A stretch of DNA of 64,000 bases from Clostridium sp. CMCC3677 (GCF_023845585.1 NZ_JAMQHS010000003.1:124001-188000), one strand, 5' to 3'. Counted from the first letter of the stretch, positions 27,601 through 36,565 are shown. Notes: a model not told the origin generated them from the letters alone. Program-made: numbers and translations.

Positions 27601-28633
27601 CTACCACCACACTTTCCAATATTGGAACGCTATCTTCGCTTAAACTTATATCCTTTTGTTTTCCATTTAAAGTAATTTCTTTATAATCTTCAACTCCATC
27701 CACATCTAAAATACAGTTTACTATTCTATTAAATCTTATTATATTAGTTTTTAAACTTATCTTTTTAAAATAAGAGTTAATATTAGAAATAATCATATCT
27801 TTTATTGCTTCTAAAACACTACCTTCTTGTAAAATAACCTTTGTAGAAATTTTAATATTAACTTCTTTTATTCCTGTAACTGTAACGGTTGCTCCTATAG
27901 GTCTTTTTTCTTCTATAACATCACTTACTTTTTTTATTAAATCTTCCACAGGTGCTCTACCATCAGTATCTGTTATTAACACTTTTACGGTTCCATTTCC
28001 ATTCCACAATGGCTTTACTTTTGCATCTCCAACTCCATTAACACTTAAAGCCCAATTTAAGTAATCATATTTATTTCCAGATGTTGATGGCGTTCTTACT
28101 TTTACCATTAATCTATTAAATAAGCTTTCATTGCTTTCTGTATCAACACCATCTAGTATTGTTTCACCTAAAGCTCCCTTTCCTAATCCTTCAATGTATT
28201 CAATAGGAAGTAAATTCCCACTTGGATAATTTCCTTTAGTCCCTATAAGTTCGCATTGCATTTTATATTTTCCCTTTTCAATTCTTTCTGTTGCAATGTA
28301 ATTAGTCTTATCTATAGAGAATCTAGATTTCAATGGAATATCAATTAACTTCTCTTCTGTATCATAAAACGTTCCTAACTTTATTGCATATGTTGCCATC
28401 TTTCTTTCAATTCCATGTTCAACGCATCTTTTATCTAAATATTCATCAGGTATATTAGGTGATGCAAAAGTATATTCTAAAAATCTATCCATATCAGATC
28501 TTAGTTTTGATATTTCTTGTGCTGCTGGAGCTAATGCATTATATATTAAACTACTGCCTTCTCTTTTATCCAAATCATTAGGGATTTTATCTAGCATTTC
28601 TTTTAATAAGTCTTCTTCTTTTACTTCAAACAA
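27587..28633 (-). CDS. xkdT: Baseplate J-like protein (XkdT)
   Basis: 348 residues of the Mu gp47/P2 J family: LDKREGSSLIYNALAPAAQE at the start, a central GDAKVKPLWNGNGTVKVLIT region and VSDVIEEKRPIGATVTVTG. It forms the wedge ring of a contractile-tail baseplate. The start is a TTG codon in a GTGGTG-ATTTAAAT-TTG context, which fits the family N-terminus. Confidence 0.92.
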   Translation of the reverse strand: MFEVKEEDLLKEMLDKIPNDLDKREGSSLIYNALAPAAQEISKLRSDMDRFLEYTFASPNIPDEYLDKRCVEHGIERKMATYAIKLGTFYDTEEKLIDIPLKSRFSIDKTNYIATERIEKGKYKMQCELIGTKGNYPSGNLLPIEYIEGLGKGALGETILDGVDTESNESLFNRLMVKVRTPSTSGNKYDYLNWALSVNGVGDAKVKPLWNGNGTVKVLITDTDGRAPVEDLIKKVSDVIEEKRPIGATVTVTGIKEVNIKISTKVILQEGSVLEAIKDMIISNINSYFKKISLKTNIIRFNRIVNCILDVDGVEDYKEITLNGKQKDISLSEDSVPILESVVVDGVN

Positions 28634-28635
28634 AT

Positions 28636-29043
28636 TTAAATCACCACACTTTCATATAATTTTGAGTAAATAGAAAAGACAGTGAATTTTACTAATACAC
28701 TGTCTTTCTCATATTCAAATATAAATTCATCTGCATTTTCAATCCTATCATCTTGGGTTAATGCTTCTTTAATTCTACGCTTTAGTTCGCTCTCTGCAAT
28801 ATCTCTGTCCATTTCTATAGTTCTTCTAAATTCACTTCCATAACTATCAGGATATATTAAATAATCATATCTCTCTGTATTTAATATAAAATATATTGTC
28901 TGCTTAAGTGCTTCTATCTCATCACAAAATCCAATTATTCTATTTTCTTTGATCTTATAAGTTTTACTAGGATGCTTTTTTTCTTTTATAATATCAATAT
29001 CTTTTATTATGCCTCCTTGAGGCAATATACTAAAATTATTCAT
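28636..29043 (-). CDS. xkdS: Baseplate protein XkdS (DUF2634, gp25-like)
   Basis: 135 residues: SKTYKIKENRIIGFCDEIEA then ALKQTIYFILNTERYDYLIY and SDSYGSEFRRTI-type spacing (YPDSYGSEF). This is the DUF2634/W-gp25 fold that initiates sheath polymerisation on the baseplate. The ATG at 29043 has AAGGTGGG upstream and overlaps the xkdR end by 8 bp. Confidence 0.88.
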   Translation of the reverse strand: MNNFSILPQGGIIKDIDIIKEKKHPSKTYKIKENRIIGFCDEIEALKQTIYFILNTERYDYLIYPDSYGSEFRRTIEMDRDIAESELKRRIKEALTQDDRIENADEFIFEYEKDSVLVKFTVFSIYSKLYESVVI

Positions 29044-29365
29044 ACTTTCCCACCTTATCAAGAATTAAAAATCTACTTCCCTTTTCAATCATTAACAATG
29101 CAAGAATGTCTCCTTTTTTTAATCCTTCTCTAATAACTATTGTGCCAAGAGCTGATGATGTTTCTGAATGAGAATGTTTTAAATCTATTTCATATCTATT
29201 TAAACTTTCTGGAACAACAAAGAAATCTTTTTGTAATATTCTTTTCTGATCTATCCTAACAGTTAAATTATCATCTATTATAGTTCCAAATTCTATATCT
29301 AAAGGATTTCCAGCATTAATTGCATTTACACTTGCTTGTTTTATAATTTCTATCATACTAGCCAA
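29036..29365 (-). CDS. xkdR: XkdR-like tail protein (DUF2577)
   Basis: 109 residues: MIEIIKQASVNAINAGNPLD then FGTIIDDNLTVRIDQKRIL and LKKGDILALLMIEKGSRFLI, matching the DUF2577 family, which follows xkdQ in PBSX-like tails. A TTG start at 29365 has AGGTGG at good spacing; an ATG four codons in is the alternative. Probably part of the baseplate hub. Confidence 0.82.
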   Translation of the reverse strand: MASMIEIIKQASVNAINAGNPLDIEFGTIIDDNLTVRIDQKRILQKDFFVVPESLNRYEIDLKHSHSETSSALGTIVIREGLKKGDILALLMIEKGSRFLILDKVGKYE

Positions 29366-29368
29366 ACT

Positions 29369-30340
29369 TTACACCACCTTTAAATCAAAATCCATTATGT
29401 GTCCATCTTTAGAAAACTTATGTGTGGCTTCTTCTATTAAATACATTTCATTTATTCCATATCTTTTTATATCAACCCACACACCAGATCCCCCTCTAAG
29501 TTTTGCCTCTAATTTAATGTCAGTACCTAAAACATCTTTAAGTTTTAATGACTTCTTCTCTTTATTTTTTAATGTTAAATGAGCTTTGAGTATTTCGTCT
29601 ATTTGTGCCTTATTCACTTTATCATCAATGCTTTTAAAAAATTGAAGTTTACCCCATTTATACATGTTATTTTTATCTTCAGTAGTGTATACTTCTTCCT
29701 CTTCTGAATCCTCACTTTTTCTAACAAGCTTTATAGCATTATAACTATCTTCGATTGAATTACTCCAATCATATTTTCCTAAATTAGTATTTTCAGATAT
29801 TATTAATTCCTGTCTCATATTATTTATATCTTTAAGATTAATACTTCCAAAATCATCATATAAAACAAAAGTTCTTTTAGTTGAACCTAATGTTTTTTCC
29901 AATGCTTTATAAATAATATCTACTAATTTTTTATCTTTTTCGTTAAATCTAGGAATTACATAACCAGTATCTTCTATAATACCTTTTGTCAATCCTAGAT
30001 TATAAAGTATCCTTTCAACTACATCACTTGCTTTTAGGTTAACATCTGAAAAAGTATCATTATACATTAAATATTTAATTTGATCATAAGCTATTAATTT
30101 TATTTCTTCTCCTTCATTACCACTATGTTTGAACACATAACCATAGAAAATATTAACCCCATCAACTTTAAATCTTATTATGTCACCATTTGATACACCT
30201 AATGTTTCATTCGTTAACAATGTCACTTCTAAGCTTGAAGGACTTCCTTTTCTTTTTGTTTTCCATGTTACTTGTTTTATAAGATTGCTAAGATTATAGA
30301 TATTACTTTTTTTATCATCAATTAATAATTCTATATTCAT
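29369..30340 (-). CDS. xkdQ: XkdQ-like baseplate hub protein
   Basis: 323 residues, related to gpD/gp27 hub proteins: ITWKTKRKGSPSSLEV-type N-terminus (VTWKTKRKGSPSSLEVTLL), FKVDGVNIFYGYVFK, then LIAYDQIKYLMYND and a C-terminal RYGINEMYLIEEATHKF. It forms the cylinder between tube and spike. The order LysM protein-xkdQ-xkdR-xkdS-xkdT is that of PBSX and the diffocin-type tailocins. Confidence 0.88.
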   Translation of the reverse strand: MNIELLIDDKKSNIYNLSNLIKQVTWKTKRKGSPSSLEVTLLTNETLGVSNGDIIRFKVDGVNIFYGYVFKHSGNEGEEIKLIAYDQIKYLMYNDTFSDVNLKASDVVERILYNLGLTKGIIEDTGYVIPRFNEKDKKLVDIIYKALEKTLGSTKRTFVLYDDFGSINLKDINNMRQELIISENTNLGKYDWSNSIEDSYNAIKLVRKSEDSEEEEVYTTEDKNNMYKWGKLQFFKSIDDKVNKAQIDEILKAHLTLKNKEKKSLKLKDVLGTDIKLEAKLRGGSGVWVDIKRYGINEMYLIEEATHKFSKDGHIMDFDLKVV

Positions 30341-30351
30341 GTTAACCTCCT

Positions 30352-31014
30352 TTATGGAATATTAATAACTTGTCCAGGATATATTAAACCTGGATTTGAT
30401 ATATTATTAAGTTCTGCAATTTCTTTATACCTGTTTCCATCGCCTAAATATTTTTTTGCAATGTGCCATAAGCTTTCACCTTTAACTACTTTATGGCTAT
30501 TAACTTTTACTTTATCATCAGGTCTAAGTGTAGTATTATAATTTTCAACAATGATACCATTTTTTGTTTCCATTACAACTGCTCTTGTAGCATAATAAGG
30601 TTTATATCTTTTTAACTCTATTGAATAATATATATCTCCTACTTCTCCACCTTTTTCGGTAAATTTAAGATTTTCAATAGAAAATAAATCATTTATTGCA
30701 AATTCTGAACCTATAAATATAAATCTTACTTTTTCTGCATTTTGACGCCATTCATTTAGTCTATTCATATATTCATGTGGTCTAAAAAAATGCTTATCAT
30801 TCACATAAGGACCATTATTTCTTGGGAAATAGCTTTTAAATGATATTTTAGTTAATTTAGGAATATTTATTACATTAACTTCACCTATATTTATTACATT
30901 ATGAGTTTTGTTATCTCCACTATCACTTATTTCAATATCTTGTGGAAGAACTGGTAAAACAAATCCTTCTCTGCCTTCATTTACACTTAATCGCATCTTA
31001 TATCTTTTACTCAT
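30352..31014 (-). CDS. xkdP: XkdP-like LysM tail protein
   Basis: 220 residues with a C-terminal LysM domain (HKVVKGESLWHIAKKYLGDG, then LNNISNPGLIYPGQVINIP). The N-terminal part (FVLPVLPQDIEISDSGDN) is typical of the XkdP family between tape measure and hub. LysM binds peptidoglycan or helps assemble the hub. Its ATG overlaps the tape-measure stop (TAATG). Confidence 0.9.
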   Translation of the reverse strand: MSKRYKMRLSVNEGREGFVLPVLPQDIEISDSGDNKTHNVINIGEVNVINIPKLTKISFKSYFPRNNGPYVNDKHFFRPHEYMNRLNEWRQNAEKVRFIFIGSEFAINDLFSIENLKFTEKGGEVGDIYYSIELKRYKPYYATRAVVMETKNGIIVENYNTTLRPDDKVKVNSHKVVKGESLWHIAKKYLGDGNRYKEIAELNNISNPGLIYPGQVINIP

Positions 31015-32966
31015 TACGCATACAGCCCCTCTGCACTATTAGTCATTTCATTTTCCATATATGATTCTATTCTAGATATAATTGTATCTATATCTGCTTC
31101 TTTTCTTATATCTCCTGTGGTTACTTGTACAGTTGGAGTTAATGTTATGAAATTTTGGATACTTTCCAGTTCTGCTAAATCATTCATTAAGTCTAAATTT
31201 TCATTTGAAACTTCCACACTATCATTTATCCCTTTAAGTGATTCTGATCCTTCTGATACATTATTACCTAAATTAGTATTGTCTATTGCTGAGGTTAAAG
31301 CATCACTGCCTCCACCCATATCACTTGGAATACCACTTGAATTATTTCCACCTTGATTTAATAGAGAATTATTAAAATTATTTCCCATGTTATCTTCATT
31401 ATATGAATTTAAAATAGCATCATTATTTTTAAACTTATCTGAAATACCATTTACAAAATTACTACCGCTACTATAACCTAAATTAAATTGGCCATTTAAA
31501 TCCTTTGTTTCCATTCTTTGTACACTTACATAATCCTCTGGTGGTTCTGGTATATCCATTTTAAAAGACCCTATTGAAAAATCTCCAATTAAATCTTTTA
31601 GAAATGGAATACTTTTAGCTTTTTCTACAATCCAATCTAAAGCTCCACCTATGAATTCAACAATAGAATTCCATATGTTATAAAATAAACGTTGAACAGA
31701 ATACAATGGATGATTAAATACATTTGCAAAAAATTCAGCTAATGCAGCAACTATATTCCAGACTAAAGCAATGCTATTATATATAAAACCTACAAATCCC
31801 ATAAAGAGTCCACCTATAAAACCTATTATCTGTTGAAAATTTATTCCAAATAAATTCAAAAAGTATATAAGTAACATTATTGTGCCTATTAAAATCAATA
31901 TCGGTAAATTAGCTATAACCCATGCAAATGCAAATTGAAATACAAGTGGTATTAATATAGCTAATAAAGCTATTCCTAATGATATCAACATAGGTTGTAT
32001 TATGTCCCAATTGCTTGTAACTACATCTCCAACCCAACATATTAAAGTCGCTATCAAACCAATTCCCATACATATACCACTTATTATTCCCTGAAAAGCT
32101 CCATCGGAAAACATTTCATTTAACATTTGCATTGCTGGATTGATAGCATTCAATAACCCTAATCCAATCGTACCTAAACTACTATCAAAGTTTTCTTTAA
32201 GATTCTCAAATTGTGAGGATGCTGAATTGTTAAATTCATCTAGCATTGAAGAATCTAAGCCTTTTTTATTTAATAACACATCAAATTTTGAAGTAAAATC
32301 ATCTAAATCCTTACTTGCTTGTAAAACTCCCATATCTTCGCTACTAAATCCAAACTTATCTTTAAGATCAGATCCATCTCCAGATAGCATACTATTAATA
32401 GCTCCACCTGCTCCAGATATTCCTTCTCCTGAATTACCAAGTGATAAACGTTCTGATAAATTGGCTAGTTTATCTAAGCTTTCTGTATTTTTAGTTACTC
32501 CCATAAATGATTGTGCATTATTTTTAAGTTCATCAAATGAAAATCCTGATTCATTAGCCTGTTTTTGAAGATGATTAAAATAAGCTGTTCCTGCCTCTTT
32601 ATTTCCAAGCATTCCTTGTACTGAAATCATTTTGTCTTGCATTTTACTTGCTTCACCTATAACTGCTGATATTCCATTTTTCAATGTTTCTGCATTGAAA
32701 AAACTTTTAAATGTTTCTGATGCCTTTGTTGCTAGTGCAGACATACTAGATGTACTTTTATTTACATTTTGATTTAATTTATCTTGTTCATCTGCTGCTT
32801 TTTGAACATTTATTTGTAAAACATTTGTTAATGAAATTTCTTGTTGTATTAATTGTATTTGCTGCATTTGTAATGTTTGTTGAAACTTAGGCATTATTGG
32901 TTGTTGTAATGCTGGTTGATTTACCATACCATCCATTACCATTAAGCCCGTTTCCATTGATGCCAT
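31014..32966 (-). CDS. xkdO: Tail tape-measure protein (XkdO-like)
   Basis: 650 residues: an N-terminal Gln-rich helix, a long coiled-coil region, and several hydrophobic helices at about 285-410 (LLNAINPAMQMLNEMF; ICMGIGLIATLICWVGDVV; ILILIGTIMLLIYFL), as in tape-measure proteins. The C-terminus is Ser/Asn/Gly-rich. Length sets the tail tube length, so 650 residues imply a tail of roughly 100 nm (inference). AGGAGAGGAGG precedes the ATG. It follows the frameshifting chaperone. Confidence 0.85.
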   Translation of the reverse strand: MASMETGLMVMDGMVNQPALQQPIMPKFQQTLQMQQIQLIQQEISLTNVLQINVQKAADEQDKLNQNVNKSTSSMSALATKASETFKSFFNAETLKNGISAVIGEASKMQDKMISVQGMLGNKEAGTAYFNHLQKQANESGFSFDELKNNAQSFMGVTKNTESLDKLANLSERLSLGNSGEGISGAGGAINSMLSGDGSDLKDKFGFSSEDMGVLQASKDLDDFTSKFDVLLNKKGLDSSMLDEFNNSASSQFENLKENFDSSLGTIGLGLLNAINPAMQMLNEMFSDGAFQGIISGICMGIGLIATLICWVGDVVTSNWDIIQPMLISLGIALLAILIPLVFQFAFAWVIANLPILILIGTIMLLIYFLNLFGINFQQIIGFIGGLFMGFVGFIYNSIALVWNIVAALAEFFANVFNHPLYSVQRLFYNIWNSIVEFIGGALDWIVEKAKSIPFLKDLIGDFSIGSFKMDIPEPPEDYVSVQRMETKDLNGQFNLGYSSGSNFVNGISDKFKNNDAILNSYNEDNMGNNFNNSLLNQGGNNSSGIPSDMGGGSDALTSAIDNTNLGNNVSEGSESLKGINDSVEVSNENLDLMNDLAELESIQNFITLTPTVQVTTGDIRKEADIDTIISRIESYMENEMTNSAEGLYA

Positions 32967-32985
32967 AATATTACCTCCTCTCCTT

Positions 32986-33165
32986 TTATCTTTTTCTCTT
33001 CATCCTATTTGCTTCTTTCTTTTCCTTTTCTACATGTAAATCTATTGAAGCATATATAAACGCCTTTTCTTGTCTAGATAAATTCATTAATTCATGAGGT
33101 AGTATTTTTAATTTATGGAGGGCATAGTGAGCATATGATGCTTCACCATCTCCCTCCTTAATTAG
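32986..33165 (-). CDS. Tail-assembly chaperone extension made by -1 frameshift
   Basis: A 59-codon open frame (LIKEGDGEASYAHYALHKLK, then ILPHELMNLSRQEKAFIYAS) that has no in-frame start codon near the ribosome binding-like sequence. It continues the upstream chaperone in the -1 frame. The LPHExxNLxxxEKAFI pattern is typical of the T part of phage G/GT-type chaperones. It would give a 196-residue G-T fusion with the preceding 137-residue protein. Confidence 0.75.
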   Translation of the reverse strand, partial: LIKEGDGEASYAHYALHKLKILPHELMNLSRQEKAFIYASIDLHVEKEKKEANRMKRKR

Positions 33166-33575
33166 TTTTTTGCTTCTTCAATTAAATCATTAACGCTTTT
33201 ATCATAGCCATTAACTTCTCCTACTATTGATGACCAATCTGAAAATTCTCCATCTCTCATCTTAGATTTCATTGCACTTAGTAGCTCTTCAGCACCAAGA
33301 ACTCCCCATGAAGCTTGTAGTTCTGAATTTTTTAAGTCAGGACAAATTGTAGTTTCAATTATTAAATCAGATACATATTTATCTTGATCTGTTTCCATTA
33401 TTCTTTGACCTTTTATTAATTTAGTTTTTCTATTTTTCTTTCTTATTCTATCCCCCATTTCAGCAGAAATAGGTCTAAATTTCATAAGCTTTTTCTTACC
33501 ACCTATTGTTACTTCTCTTTCAATTTCTTGTGTATCCTCAAAACTATCCATTAAAAAATCTTCAAAATTATTCAT
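33162..33575 (-). CDS. xkdN: Tail-assembly chaperone (XkdN-like)
   Basis: 137 residues from MNNFEDFLMDSFEDTQEIE, with GGKKKLMKFRPISAEMGDRI and LGAEELLSAMKSKM, the XkdN family. It coats the tape measure during tail assembly. The ATG at 33575 has AAGGAG 9 nt upstream; an in-frame GTG at 33593 overlaps that site. The last codons GCA AAA AAC UAA hold the slippery heptamer A AAA AAC, so a fraction of ribosomes should shift into the 59-codon extension. Confidence 0.88.
   Translation of the reverse strand: MNNFEDFLMDSFEDTQEIEREVTIGGKKKLMKFRPISAEMGDRIRKKNRKTKLIKGQRIMETDQDKYVSDLIIETTICPDLKNSELQASWGVLGAEELLSAMKSKMRDGEFSDWSSIVGEVNGYDKSVNDLIEEAKN
33165..33171 (-). other. Programmed -1 frameshift slippery site A AAA AAC
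   Basis: On the mRNA strand the chaperone ends GCA AAA AAC UAA. A_AAA_AAC is a canonical X_XXY_YYZ heptamer. Slippage by -1 leads to CUA AUU AAG GAG, opening a 59-codon frame. Placement directly before the stop is as in many phage tail chaperones. Confidence 0.8.
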
Positions 33576-33643
33576 TATTCCATACTCCTTCACTAATCGT
33601 TTTTGTTTTTACACTAATATTTAATACTCAAAGCATAAATAAG

Positions 33644-33912
33644 ACTCTGTTTTAGCATACGTTGATATATTCATAAGTAAAGTTGGACTGAGTAATTGAA
33701 CTTAGGAATACTAAAAATGAGTATAGTCCCATTTTAGCTTGCTCCCAATATAAAATTGTGACTTAAAAGAGGAAACTCGATTCCTATTAAGTCACTGAGT
33801 AAGTTCGAGGCGTAAAATATAAAATTTTTACTCTCACTTAACTATTCTCAAAGTCCAATTACAATGCCACTTTACCCATTGAATATATCAACGTATTCTG
33901 CTAAAACAGAGT
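33644..33912. repeat. Inverted-repeat (MITE-like) element, copy D, with nested hairpin
   Basis: ACTCTGTTTTAGC at 33644 and its exact complement at 33900-33912 bound a 269-bp element. Arms continue as ACGTTGATATATTCAT with complementary sequence on the right. The inner GTTGGACTGAGTAATTGAAC and CCAATTACAATGCCACTTTA match copies A, C and E. The centre holds an extra segment with a hairpin (GTGACTTAA ... TTAAGTCAC, about 33758-33796). It occupies the gap between tube and chaperone genes within the tail operon. Confidence 0.8.
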
Positions 33913-33924
33913 AGATTTATAATA

Positions 33925-34392
33925 TTAACCAATTACTGGTTTTCCGAATTTATCTAATAAATCAACATCTTCATAAGTAAATGCCATTTCTTCTTCTAAA
34001 ACTTCACTTTCTACATCAAACATAGCCATGCTTACTTTATCAAAGTTACATTTTTTTAATACAATTGTTTGCTTTCCAACTGTAGAAGTTGCATCTTCAT
34101 TAGTGACTGTCATATCGAAATAAACATCTTTTCCTGTTTTAATATACTTTATCATCATTTCTCTAAATAAAGATGTTACATAATAAATTGTAAGTGTTCC
34201 TGTTCCTTTCCAGCCTGTAGCTTTATTTTGTTCAACTCTACTGCCTAAAGTTTTACCTGTTGTTTTAGTTTTTTCTGCATCTGATTCTAACTTTTTAGCA
34301 TAAAATAATTCCTCATTTCTACCATTTACAGTTATGAACCCCTTTGCTTCTGTTCCACTTAAAGTATCACTAAAATTTAAAAAATTACTCAT
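33925..34392 (-). CDS. xkdM: Tail tube protein XkdM (DUF2001)
   Basis: 155 residues: NGRNEELFYAKKLESDAEKT, GWKGTGTLTIYYVTSLFREM and VLKKCNFDKVSMAMFDVESE are typical of the XkdM tube family. It polymerises into the inner tube of the contractile tail. It directly follows the sheath gene (18 bp). A 330-bp gap filled by repeat copy D separates it from the chaperone gene. Confidence 0.92.
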   Translation of the reverse strand: MSNFLNFSDTLSGTEAKGFITVNGRNEELFYAKKLESDAEKTKTTGKTLGSRVEQNKATGWKGTGTLTIYYVTSLFREMMIKYIKTGKDVYFDMTVTNEDATSTVGKQTIVLKKCNFDKVSMAMFDVESEVLEEEMAFTYEDVDLLDKFGKPVIG

Positions 34393-34410
34393 TTAATATT
34401 CCTCCAATCA

Positions 34411-35721
34411 TTATATAAATACAGTCATATATATTTTTTCCATACTATCTACTGGTTGCGCATTAACATTTACAACAATAGAATCATTAGAATTTCCTTT
34501 AAGTACCTCAATATCATCTACAACTACATTTTCTAATGCTCCTTGTCCTTGTAATGTTTCTAAAATATTTAATATATCTTTCTTAAATAAGTTTCTTCCA
34601 TCCTCATTGTTGCTTACTTTGCCAATATAAGATTCTTCCCACTTATATTTAATCTTGTCATTTATTCCATCTAAAACTCTTATAACTCTGTTTTTTCTAA
34701 AGTCAGATTTTTTATCCTCTGTAAAAGTCTTTAATGTGTTAATATCTTGTTCAATTAAAACTTGTTGCTTATTATTGATGAAGATTATTTCACCTTTTTT
34801 GATTATCTCTTTTATTTCGCTATCTGCATATCTAACATCAACATTGCTTGCACCTTCATATAAAGCATAAGTATTAGAATCAGCATAACCTGAGCTTGCT
34901 GTTAACGCTGCTACATATGCTGTTGCTTGTACATTAGTTACATGTACATCATCTTTAAGATACACACCATTCTTTATAGATATAATCCCTTCATAGTCTG
35001 CTTCTGCAAAGTTTGGTAAAACAGCTTGAACTTTTCTTCCCTCACATTCTCTTAATCTTTTAATAAACTCTTTTACAACCAACTTAGTGTCTGACTCATC
35101 ATACGGTATTGCTACAGTATTGAAATCAAATAATTCTAATTCTGCTAAAAAGTCTACATAATCCTTTCCTGTAATAGGTTTATCTTCTCCACCTTCTAGT
35201 TTTGCTCCAGCAGATAAAGTTAGTGCACCTGATCCTTTAAAGTCTACAAGTGCATTAGATACTAACTCATCAATATTTTTTACAGTTTGTGTATCTAGTT
35301 TTGTATATTCTAGGAATGTGATTACATCAAATTTAGTTTCATCATTTACATTAGTTTGAATTTGAATTCTTATATCATTTCCTTTACTTCCACTCCATTT
35401 TGATGTTACTGCTAATTCTCCTAGTTTCTTCGTTGCTTTAACACCTTCATTAAGTCTGTATAATAAAACTGTTTTTGCTTTCTTTAAGCCTTCTTTAAGC
35501 ATTAGAAGGCTTTCTTCATTTAGTTCTATTCCTATTACTCCTAACAAATCTGTTTCATTATCTATTTTTACTATTGTTTTTTCTGGTCCAAAAGGCAATA
35601 CTAACGGTAAAGCCATTACCCCTCTTTCATTATTGCTACTATCATTATTCTTTTTACTTTTAAAATTAACATAAGCTCCTGCTCTTATTTTATTTTGTTT
35701 TTCCCATGTTCCACCTGCCAT
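34411..35721 (-). CDS. xkdK: Contractile tail sheath protein XkdK
   Basis: 436 residues. Starts MAGGTWEKQNKIRAGAYVNF, the XkdK opening, with ALPLVLPFGPEKTI, the central YVDFLAELELFDFNTVAIP and C-terminal FRKNRVIRVLDGINDKIKY. The sheath contracts to drive the tube through the target envelope. Its presence defines this as a contractile (R-type, myophage-like) tail. Its ATG overlaps the region of the small gene upstream (TAAATG). Confidence 0.95.
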   Translation of the reverse strand: MAGGTWEKQNKIRAGAYVNFKSKKNNDSSNNERGVMALPLVLPFGPEKTIVKIDNETDLLGVIGIELNEESLLMLKEGLKKAKTVLLYRLNEGVKATKKLGELAVTSKWSGSKGNDIRIQIQTNVNDETKFDVITFLEYTKLDTQTVKNIDELVSNALVDFKGSGALTLSAGAKLEGGEDKPITGKDYVDFLAELELFDFNTVAIPYDESDTKLVVKEFIKRLRECEGRKVQAVLPNFAEADYEGIISIKNGVYLKDDVHVTNVQATAYVAALTASSGYADSNTYALYEGASNVDVRYADSEIKEIIKKGEIIFINNKQQVLIEQDINTLKTFTEDKKSDFRKNRVIRVLDGINDKIKYKWEESYIGKVSNNEDGRNLFKKDILNILETLQGQGALENVVVDDIEVLKGNSNDSIVVNVNAQPVDSMEKIYMTVFI

Positions 35722-35877
35722 TTATTTGACCTCCATATTATAAAATTTGTTTATTACATCTCTTGCATCATTTATGCTATATTCTTCTTTTGTTAATAAT
35801 GCATTTAAAATGTCCTTTTCATTTCTTGTAAAATGTTTAGATTGTACTAATTGCTCTTTTGAAAATTTACTTTCCAA
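35722..35877 (-). CDS. Small tail-module protein upstream of the sheath
   Basis: A 51-residue ORF with a TTG start (GGGGGTAGATATTG upstream): ESKFSKEQLVQSKHFTRNEK then DILNALLTKEEYSINDARDV. The FSKEQL-x-SK-x(4)-R-x(3)-L-x(2)-LL pattern is shared by small proteins encoded just before tail-sheath genes in clostridial prophages. It overlaps the upstream tail-terminator gene by 11 bp, so it is translationally coupled. Function unknown. Confidence 0.75.
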   Translation of the reverse strand: MESKFSKEQLVQSKHFTRNEKDILNALLTKEEYSINDARDVINKFYNMEVK

Positions 35878-36283
35878 CAATATCTACCCCCATCTTTTGC
35901 ATATTTACTTCTTCAATTGTTTTTAATATATTAAACTTTACTTGAAACTTAAAATGTAATATTCCATCTGATATTTCATGCTCTTTATTAGATACTCTGT
36001 ACTTTTTATTATCAACCTCTATATATTCAAGTGTTTTATATAAAGTATCAGCCATATTAAAATAATCTAAATTAATACTTTCTTTATTACTTAAATAATT
36101 TACATCAAAATATATAACTTCTTTATATCGTCTATTTAATTCTTTTACTTGTTTTGAAGATAATACTTGCACAAAAAAACAAGGCTTCGTAAAACCTTGC
36201 TCCATAGCATCATCATATATATTTATCTCATGAAAATTTTGAGATAACATTTTATTAATTTCAAGCTTTAATTTACTTATCAT
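35867..36283 (-). CDS. Phage tail terminator family protein (DUF6838-like)
   Basis: 138 residues: QNFHEINIYDDAMEQGFTKP, FFVQVLSSKQVKELNRRYK and YFDVNYLSNKESINLDYFNM. This matches the small tail-terminator-like protein encoded first in XkdK-type tail operons. It caps the tube and sheath. In a phage it would also meet the head; here no head gene precedes it. GGGAGGTG precedes the start, 68 bp downstream of the predicted operon promoter. Confidence 0.8.
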   Translation of the reverse strand: MISKLKLEINKMLSQNFHEINIYDDAMEQGFTKPCFFVQVLSSKQVKELNRRYKEVIYFDVNYLSNKESINLDYFNMADTLYKTLEYIEVDNKKYRVSNKEHEISDGILHFKFQVKFNILKTIEEVNMQKMGVDIVGK

Positions 36284-36350
36284 TCAAATTATCACCTCCC
36301 TTCAAGGCTGATTCGTTTTAATAATATAAGATTTTTAAATTTATATATAT

Positions 36351-36394
36351 TTTTAGGTACCTAAAATCATATGTCTTTTTTTACTTTTCCACAA
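36351..36394 (-). promoter_or_regulatory. Predicted tail-operon promoter with 16-bp palindromic operator
   Basis: On the minus strand TTGTGG (36389-36394), 17 bp, TATGAT (36366-36371) form a sigma-A-like promoter. It is immediately followed by the perfect palindrome TTTTAGGTACCTAAAA (36351-36366) at the expected transcription start, a typical repressor position. The -35 lies within direct repeat 1. Transcription would enter the tail-terminator gene at 36283. Confidence 0.55.
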
Positions 36395-36452
36395 TATCAT
36401 TATCTCATGGTTATTATTTCATTAAAATAACATCTTTTTTTCATCTATTTTT
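36381..36452. repeat. 72-bp direct repeat, copy 1
   Basis: Begins TTACTTTTCCACAATATCAT and contains TTATTATTTCATTAAAATA and CATCTTTTTTTCAT. About 90% identical to copy 2 at 36566-36637, 185 bp away in the same orientation. It carries the -35 element of the predicted tail-operon promoter and its upstream sequence, a plausible activator-binding region. Confidence 0.8.
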
Positions 36453-36494
36453 CAAAACGATATTTCATGTGTACAATTTAGCTTTGTTATAATT

Positions 36495-36526
36495 AAAAGC
36501 ACCTATATTTTCATACAAGTGCTTTT
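36495..36526 (-). terminator. Terminator between the two direct repeats
   Basis: AAAAGCAC ... GTGCTTTT, an 8-bp stem with one interior mismatch pair region, ends the transcript of the HTH regulator before the tail-operon promoter. Confidence 0.65.
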
Positions 36527-36565
36527 CCCATATAACTATATTTAAATTGTTGTTTTTGTGTTTTC

